A stretch of DNA of 64,000 bases, from the NCBI GenBank assembly GCA_003217735.2, contig CP031585.1, forward strand, positions 4,699,501 to 4,763,500, given 5' to 3'. Positions 59,355 to 64,000 of the stretch are shown here, piece by piece (the first letter of the stretch is position 1; every line of letters begins with the position of its first letter). This stretch comes from Marinibacterium anthonyi (GTDB lineage: Bacteria; Pseudomonadota; Alphaproteobacteria; Rhodobacterales; Rhodobacteraceae). Both the position numbers and the translations under genes were made by a program. The notes beneath the pieces were generated by a model. It was not told the origin of the DNA. It made no database searches and worked only from the letters and a program-made list of their open reading frames with translations.

Positions 59355-61943
59355 TTATTTGCCGACCAGCCCGCGCGGGGTGCCCGCGATCAGCAGCGCC
59401 GCGTCGCCCATCGCCCGCAGGGGCGACACGTTGGGCGGCAGCGCCAGGTAGCGGGGGCGCCATTCGGGCTGGAACTTCTGCTTGAAGGCGCGCAGGCCCT
59501 CGAAATTGTAAAACGCCCCGCCGTGGCGGTAGATCAGGCTGCCGTAGCGGTTCCAGGACCGGGCCATCGACCGTTCCGACAGGCCCGACAGCGGCGCGGT
59601 GCCCAGGCTGAATTCCTCGGCGCCGGCAGTCTTGTAGTGGTCGATCAGGCGCAGGAACATGAATTCCATGATGCCCGACGCTTCCTCGGGGACATAGCGC
59701 ATCAGGTCGATGGCGGCATAGCGGCCGCAGGAGGTCGCCATGATGTTGGAAAAGGCGATGATCCGGCCATCCTTGCGCACCACGCCCAGGTCGAAATGGT
59801 CCAGGTAGGCGCGATCGAACTTGCCCACGGAAAAGCCCTTTTCCCGGCCGGTCTTGCCGCCCAGCCAGGCATCGGAGATTTCGGCCAGGCGGTCCAGCAG
59901 GTCGGGCGCGTGGGGCGACGACAGGATCTCAAGTTCATACCCTTCGCGGGCGCGCTTGTTCAGGGCCGACCGCATGGTCTTGAACTTGGACCCCGAGAGC
60001 GAGAAGTCGGGCAGGCGCACGACGGCTTCTTCGCCCACCTTGTTCAGGGTGAACCCCAGTTCCGGCCAGAGCGACAGGTTGTCGGCGCTGACCTCGTAGA
60101 AGACGGGGCGGCAATTGGCGCGGATGGCGAGTTCGGAGAAGGTCCAGCACAGCCCCTGGAATTCGGATGCGTCCCCCACCGGGTCGCCAAGCGCGATCCA
60201 GGACCGGCCCTGCACGCCGTACATCAGGAACGCGCCGCCCATGTCCGAGAACAGCAGCCGCTTGTCGCCGGTCTGGCTTAGCCAGCCCTGCGGCGTGGCC
60301 GAGGCCCGCACGATGGCGGCGGCGCGGGCGAAATCGTCGGCATCGGCGGCGGCGGGGGCGTGGCGGCGCGACGGGCGCATGGCGACGTGCAGCGCGAAGA
60401 AGAACAGCAGCGCGGTGGCGGCCAGCGCCGCGCGCAGCACGCGGGGCGTGGCGGAAGTGGCCGAGAAATCCGTCCAGAGGTTGTTGGAATAGGGCACGGC
60501 CTTGTGGACGAAGAAGAAGAACGCGGCCGTGGCCAGGGCGACGGCGCCCACCATGGCGAACCAGCGGGCTTCGAACAGGCCCTGGGTCAGGCGGCCGGGC
60601 CGGTCGAAGGCGGTGCGGAAGGGCACCAGCCCCAGCGCGGCGGCGGCCAGGATCAGCGCGTTTTCCAGGTCGAACCCGTTCAGCAGCGCCGCGACCGAAG
60701 CGCCCGCCAGCGCCAGGATGGACAGCCAGAAGGCCGAGGACCGGCGCCGGGCCAGCCCCTGCGACAGGATCAGCAGCACGCCGCCCGCCACCGCCGAGGC
60801 CAGCGTGCCGCCTTCGAGCAGGAGCGAGCCGATGAGATCGCTTTCCTCCATCGCCTCGGACCGGACGGCGGGGATCATGGTGACCAGCAGCAGGTAGGTG
60901 CCAAAGCCAAAGGCGACCACGGCGACCAGCCCGGGCGCCAGCCCATGGAGCGTGGTGACCGCCGATTGCAGCGGCCCCGACAGGCGCCCCCACAGGCGGC
61001 CGCCGATGCCGCTGACGGTGCGGACCTCGTTCAGGGCGACGACGAGGAAGCCCAGCATGAAGGGCAGGATGTAGTAGATCAGCCGGAACAGAAGCAGGGC
61101 GGCGGCGGCGTCGCTGACCGGGACCTCGGGCGACAGCGTGGTGATCATGATGCTTTCGAAGACACCCACGCCGCCGGGCACGTGGCTGATCACGCCGACC
61201 ATGGTGGCGGCGGCGAATTCGGCGACGAACATGGCGAAATCGGGTTTGCCGGCGGGCAGCAGCACCCACAGCACGTAGGCCGCCGCCGCCACGTCGACGA
61301 CGGTCACCACGACCTGCCCGGCCAGGTCGCCGATCGGCGGCATGCGCAGGTCGTAGCCCCGAATGCGGATCTTGCGCTGGCTGATCGACAGGCCGGCGAT
61401 CAGCAGCACGGCGATGGCCAGCCCCGCGCCGCACCACAGCTGGACGGTGGCGGCCGAGAACGGCAGGTAATCGGCCAGCGCCTCGGGGCGGATCATCAGC
61501 GCGGCGACGCCGATCATGCTGAGCCCGACGCCAAGCGCGATGGCGATATAGCCCGAAACCGCCGCGACCTCGAACGCGTTGAGGCCAACGGCGGAATAGA
61601 TCCGGTAGCGCACCGCACCGCCCGACACGATCGAAACGCCGATCGTGTTGCCGAAGGCGTAGCCCAGGAACCCGCCCAGCGCGATCACGCCGGGGGTCAG
61701 CGTCTTGCCGATGTAGCGCAGTGCGTACCAGTCGTAGAACACCAGCGAGGCATAGCCCACGATGGTCGCCAGCACCGCCTGCACCAGAACGCCGGCCGGG
61801 ATGGACCGGAAATGCGCGGCGACCTCGTCGAAATCGACGGGGCGCAGCAGGTGGTAGAGCGCATACAGCCCCGCCCCGAACAGCGCCGCCCCGACAAGGA
61901 TCGGAAACAGCCGCTGCAGCGTCTGAAAGCCGGATCTGAACAT
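59355..61943 (-). CDS. mprF: Phosphatidylglycerol lysyltransferase MprF
   Basis: 862 residues: an N-terminal flippase-like domain with about 14 helices (1-520), and a C-terminal cytoplasmic GNAT-fold aminoacyl transferase domain (about 540-850) with SWIALGDPVGDASEFQGLCW, KTMRSALNKRAREGYELE and the terminal MARSWNRYGSLIYRHGGAFYNFEGLRAFKQKF. It adds lysine or another amino acid from aminoacyl-tRNA to phosphatidylglycerol and moves the product outward, giving resistance to cationic peptides. I use ATG 61943, with GGGGAG upstream; the open frame to 62144 is not coding-like. Confidence 0.94.
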   Translation of the reverse strand: MFRSGFQTLQRLFPILVGAALFGAGLYALYHLLRPVDFDEVAAHFRSIPAGVLVQAVLATIVGYASLVFYDWYALRYIGKTLTPGVIALGGFLGYAFGNTIGVSIVSGGAVRYRIYSAVGLNAFEVAAVSGYIAIALGVGLSMIGVAALMIRPEALADYLPFSAATVQLWCGAGLAIAVLLIAGLSISQRKIRIRGYDLRMPPIGDLAGQVVVTVVDVAAAAYVLWVLLPAGKPDFAMFVAEFAAATMVGVISHVPGGVGVFESIMITTLSPEVPVSDAAAALLLFRLIYYILPFMLGFLVVALNEVRTVSGIGGRLWGRLSGPLQSAVTTLHGLAPGLVAVVAFGFGTYLLLVTMIPAVRSEAMEESDLIGSLLLEGGTLASAVAGGVLLILSQGLARRRSSAFWLSILALAGASVAALLNGFDLENALILAAAALGLVPFRTAFDRPGRLTQGLFEARWFAMVGAVALATAAFFFFVHKAVPYSNNLWTDFSATSATPRVLRAALAATALLFFFALHVAMRPSRRHAPAAADADDFARAAAIVRASATPQGWLSQTGDKRLLFSDMGGAFLMYGVQGRSWIALGDPVGDASEFQGLCWTFSELAIRANCRPVFYEVSADNLSLWPELGFTLNKVGEEAVVRLPDFSLSGSKFKTMRSALNKRAREGYELEILSSPHAPDLLDRLAEISDAWLGGKTGREKGFSVGKFDRAYLDHFDLGVVRKDGRIIAFSNIMATSCGRYAAIDLMRYVPEEASGIMEFMFLRLIDHYKTAGAEEFSLGTAPLSGLSERSMARSWNRYGSLIYRHGGAFYNFEGLRAFKQKFQPEWRPRYLALPPNVSPLRAMGDAALLIAGTPRGLVGK

Positions 61944-62103
61944 CTTGGCGCTCCCCGAGCCTGGCGCGCGTCGTCCGTGCGCTGTGGCTGCCTGTACTCC
62001 ATGCGCATTAGGAATTCGAGAACGTCCGTGCACCACATGCCAAAAAGTGCTGCATTCCAAGCTAAGTATCGGCGGCGCTTTGCGAATGCCCGGGTCCTTG
62101 CCG

Positions 62104-62133
62104 TGAAAAGACCGGGCCCGCGATGGGGCCCGG
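62104..62133 (-). terminator. Terminator after the sulfatase gene
   Basis: Minus-strand stem CCGGGCCC (62133-62126) and GGGCCCGG (62119-62112), an 8-bp GC stem with a 6-base loop, followed by TCTTTTC. It lies 34 bp past the sulfatase stop. Confidence 0.7.
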
Positions 62134-62166
62134 CCGGGTGTCATGAGCGGTGAACCGGCTTGCCGG

Positions 62167-63894
62167 TCAGTTGCCGGTGGGCAGGCCGATGCTGACGCCG
62201 TCCCTTTCCAGCGAATCCCGGATGTACTGGAACCGCTGGTAGGCCGAGAGCGTGATCGGGCCGGTGTAGGTTTCGCTTTGCAGTTTGCGGGGCGGGTATT
62301 TGACGTAGCTTTTCATCAGGTCCGTCACCTGGTCGTTGATGACCGGCAGGTACCATGTGCGTTCGGTGAAGTTGTTCATGAACAGGTCATAGCGTTCCTG
62401 CGGATCGTCGAGCAGGTTGAAGACCTGCGGCACCGTGGCGACGTAGCTTTCCGCGCCCTTCCAGCCGAGGTTGCTGTCGACGGCCAGGCCGCCGGTCTGG
62501 GCGCCATCGTCGCCGCGCAGGTTGAAGACGGCCTTGTAATGGCCGACCCGCGCCGCGCCCGGGGTCAGTTCGTTTTCGGTAAAGTAGAACCAGGCCGCGC
62601 GCGCGGAATCGCCCGTGCCGGTCCAGACCGGGGTCATGTCGTAGCTGTCGAAGACGATCGGCTGACCTTCGCGGTCCTGGGTGGGCAGGTCGATGCCGGC
62701 GACGCTGGCGAAGGTCGCCATCAGGTCCAGACCGCCGACCACGGCCGCGCTTTTGGTGTCGGGCGCGATCTTGCCGGGCCAGCGCACCATCGCGGGCACC
62801 CGGTTTCCGCCTTCGCGGACCGTCCCCTTGGTGCCCCGGAACGGCGTGTAGCCGGCATCGGGATAGACATCCTGCCAGGCGCCGTTGTCGGTGGTGTAGA
62901 AGACGATCGTGTTGTCGGCCTCGCCCAGTTCGTCCAGCTTGGCCAGGATGTCACCGATGCGGCTGTCCAGCTCGACCACCGAATCCGCGTACTTGGTCTT
63001 GGAGATCGACGTGTGTTCGAATTCCGGCGCCGGCATGTTCGGCTGGTGCACCTTCATGAAGTTCACGTTGATGTACCACGGTTCGTCCTTGGCGGCCGCG
63101 TCTTCGAGAAATTCGATCGCCGCCTTCTCGACGTAGCTGTCGAAGAAGGGAATGCCGACGACTCCCTGGTCGGGCGTGTCGACATACTGGCCGTTGATCT
63201 TGAAATCCTCGGTCGGGGCTTCGCCGGCCTTGCCCGACAGGGACCCCTTGGTCACCTTCTGGAACATCGCCCGCAGGTCGTCGGGCATGTCCGGGAACCA
63301 GGTGGGATCGGCGTAGGTATAGGCGTTCAGGTGATAGAGGCCGACGTATTTCATCACGTCGTAGCCCTGGGCGTTGGGCAGGGCGTAATCGTCTTCGCCC
63401 AGGTGCCATTTGCCGGTGAAGTAGGTGTTGTAATCGGCCTTCTTCAGGACCGAGGCGAGCGTCCATTCCGCTGCCGGAAGGCCGCCGCCCTGCCCCTGGA
63501 AGGCCACGGTGGTCATGCCGGACCGGTTGGGGATGCGCCCGGTCTGCATCGCGGCGCGCCCCGGGGTACAGGACGGCTGGGCGTAGAAATGGGTGAACAT
63601 CATGCCGTCATCGGCCAGCTTGTCGAGGTTCGGCGTCGGCATCCCCCGGGCCTCGCCGCCCAGGTAGGCGCCCAGGTCGCCATAGCCGGTGTCGTCCGAG
63701 ATGATCAGCAGGATGTTGGGCTTGCTGCCCTTGGGGTCGCCCTGCGTCATGTCTTGCGCGGTGTCCTGCGTCGTGTCCTGCGCGAAGGCAGGGGTTGCCA
63801 GCGCGAGGCCCGCGGCGATCACGCCGGCGGCCAGGCGCCGGACAGGACGCCGGGTCGGGGTCCGCCATTGTCGGTTGCGGTCTTGGTCGTGCAT
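62167..63894 (-). CDS. Periplasmic arylsulfatase-type sulfatase
   Basis: 575 residues with signal peptide ending ATPAFAQD, metal-binding DD (67-68), and the sulfatase signature CTPGR (C109) where Cys is converted to formylglycine by a separate maturase. The downstream motif TGKWHLG and ligands in YTTDNGAW complete the active site. Length and the MTTVAFQGQG region suit arylsulfatases that act on aryl or polysaccharide sulfate esters. The maturase gene is not in the window. ATG 63894 follows GAGGAAGGAAAG. Probably supports use of sulfated marine compounds. Confidence 0.93.
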   Translation of the reverse strand: MHDQDRNRQWRTPTRRPVRRLAAGVIAAGLALATPAFAQDTTQDTAQDMTQGDPKGSKPNILLIISDDTGYGDLGAYLGGEARGMPTPNLDKLADDGMMFTHFYAQPSCTPGRAAMQTGRIPNRSGMTTVAFQGQGGGLPAAEWTLASVLKKADYNTYFTGKWHLGEDDYALPNAQGYDVMKYVGLYHLNAYTYADPTWFPDMPDDLRAMFQKVTKGSLSGKAGEAPTEDFKINGQYVDTPDQGVVGIPFFDSYVEKAAIEFLEDAAAKDEPWYINVNFMKVHQPNMPAPEFEHTSISKTKYADSVVELDSRIGDILAKLDELGEADNTIVFYTTDNGAWQDVYPDAGYTPFRGTKGTVREGGNRVPAMVRWPGKIAPDTKSAAVVGGLDLMATFASVAGIDLPTQDREGQPIVFDSYDMTPVWTGTGDSARAAWFYFTENELTPGAARVGHYKAVFNLRGDDGAQTGGLAVDSNLGWKGAESYVATVPQVFNLLDDPQERYDLFMNNFTERTWYLPVINDQVTDLMKSYVKYPPRKLQSETYTGPITLSAYQRFQYIRDSLERDGVSIGLPTGN

Positions 63895-64000
63895 TGTCTT
63901 TCCTTCCTCTGAGTAGCGGCGGCAGGGGTCTGCCACCCGGTCCGCGATCCCTGGGTCGACGTCAGGACCGCCGGATGTCGTTCGGTTTTTCCAGCCGGGC

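Noticed and set aside
59278-59463. Small minus-strand open frames at the cellulase/mprF junction
   Set aside because: They overlap real gene ends and show no conserved sequence or ribosome binding site.

Overview
The window is a GC-rich, densely coded chromosomal segment. Gene content and style point to an alphaproteobacterium of the Rhodobacterales, probably a marine roseobacter-type organism: gcvTHP behind a tandem glycine riboswitch, SitABCD plus an MntR/MntH pair, many four-base ATGA/GTGA overlaps, an arylsulfatase and a flavin-dependent halogenase. The taxonomic call is inference from content only. I saw no tRNA, rRNA, CRISPR array, prophage or intact insertion sequence.

Layout. 1-2 kb: a voltage-gated-type K+ channel with a C-terminal zinc ribbon, and a TauE/SafE-type exporter. 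2.1-3.9 kb: a flavin-dependent halogenase-like gene with its own promoter, a terminator-like leader hairpin and a 3' terminator. 4-8.6 kb: gcvT-gcvH-gcvP (minus strand) controlled by a tandem glycine aptamer and a hairpin at the gcvT start. 8.8-18 kb: a metallophore locus made of a TonB-dependent receptor and an NtaA/SnaA/DszA-type flavin monooxygenase in one operon, a divergent IclR regulator, and a FecBCDE-type importer with a siderophore-interacting reductase. A similar palindromic motif sits in both divergent promoters of this locus. 18-21.6 kb: sitABCD manganese/iron importer with a Fur/Mur-type box. 21.8-28.9 kb: a Dpp/Opp-type ABC importer with a divergent LacI regulator. 28.9-30.6 kb: a small c-type cytochrome and an ECF sigma factor flanked by tandem repeats. 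30.7-38.7 kb: an apparent methylated-amine operon (PotABCD-like importer, trimethylamine-dehydrogenase-like flavoenzyme, Rieske oxygenase) with a divergent TetR/BetI-like regulator and a perfect 24-bp palindrome. 38.7-48.1 kb: a second siderophore locus (SIP with DUF2218, AraC regulator, TonB receptor, FhuD, double-length FhuB, FhuC, MsbA-like exporter). 48.3-51 kb: a periplasmic HAD phosphatase, an AraC regulator and a truncated short-chain dehydrogenase. 51-53 kb: divergent mntR/mntH. 53.3-56 kb: a NarL/DesK-type two-component pair. 56.4-59.3 kb: a GH9 cellulase with three CBM2-like modules and no visible signal peptide. 59.4-63.9 kb: mprF and a periplasmic sulfatase.

Taken together, much of the window concerns metal acquisition: two siderophore/metallophore importers, SitABCD, MntH and MntR. 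Around this are transport-plus-catabolism modules for nitrogenous or organic substrates. The most system-like unexplained unit is 8.8-18 kb, where a chelator-monooxygenase-type enzyme is joined to a receptor and importer under an apparent IclR regulon.
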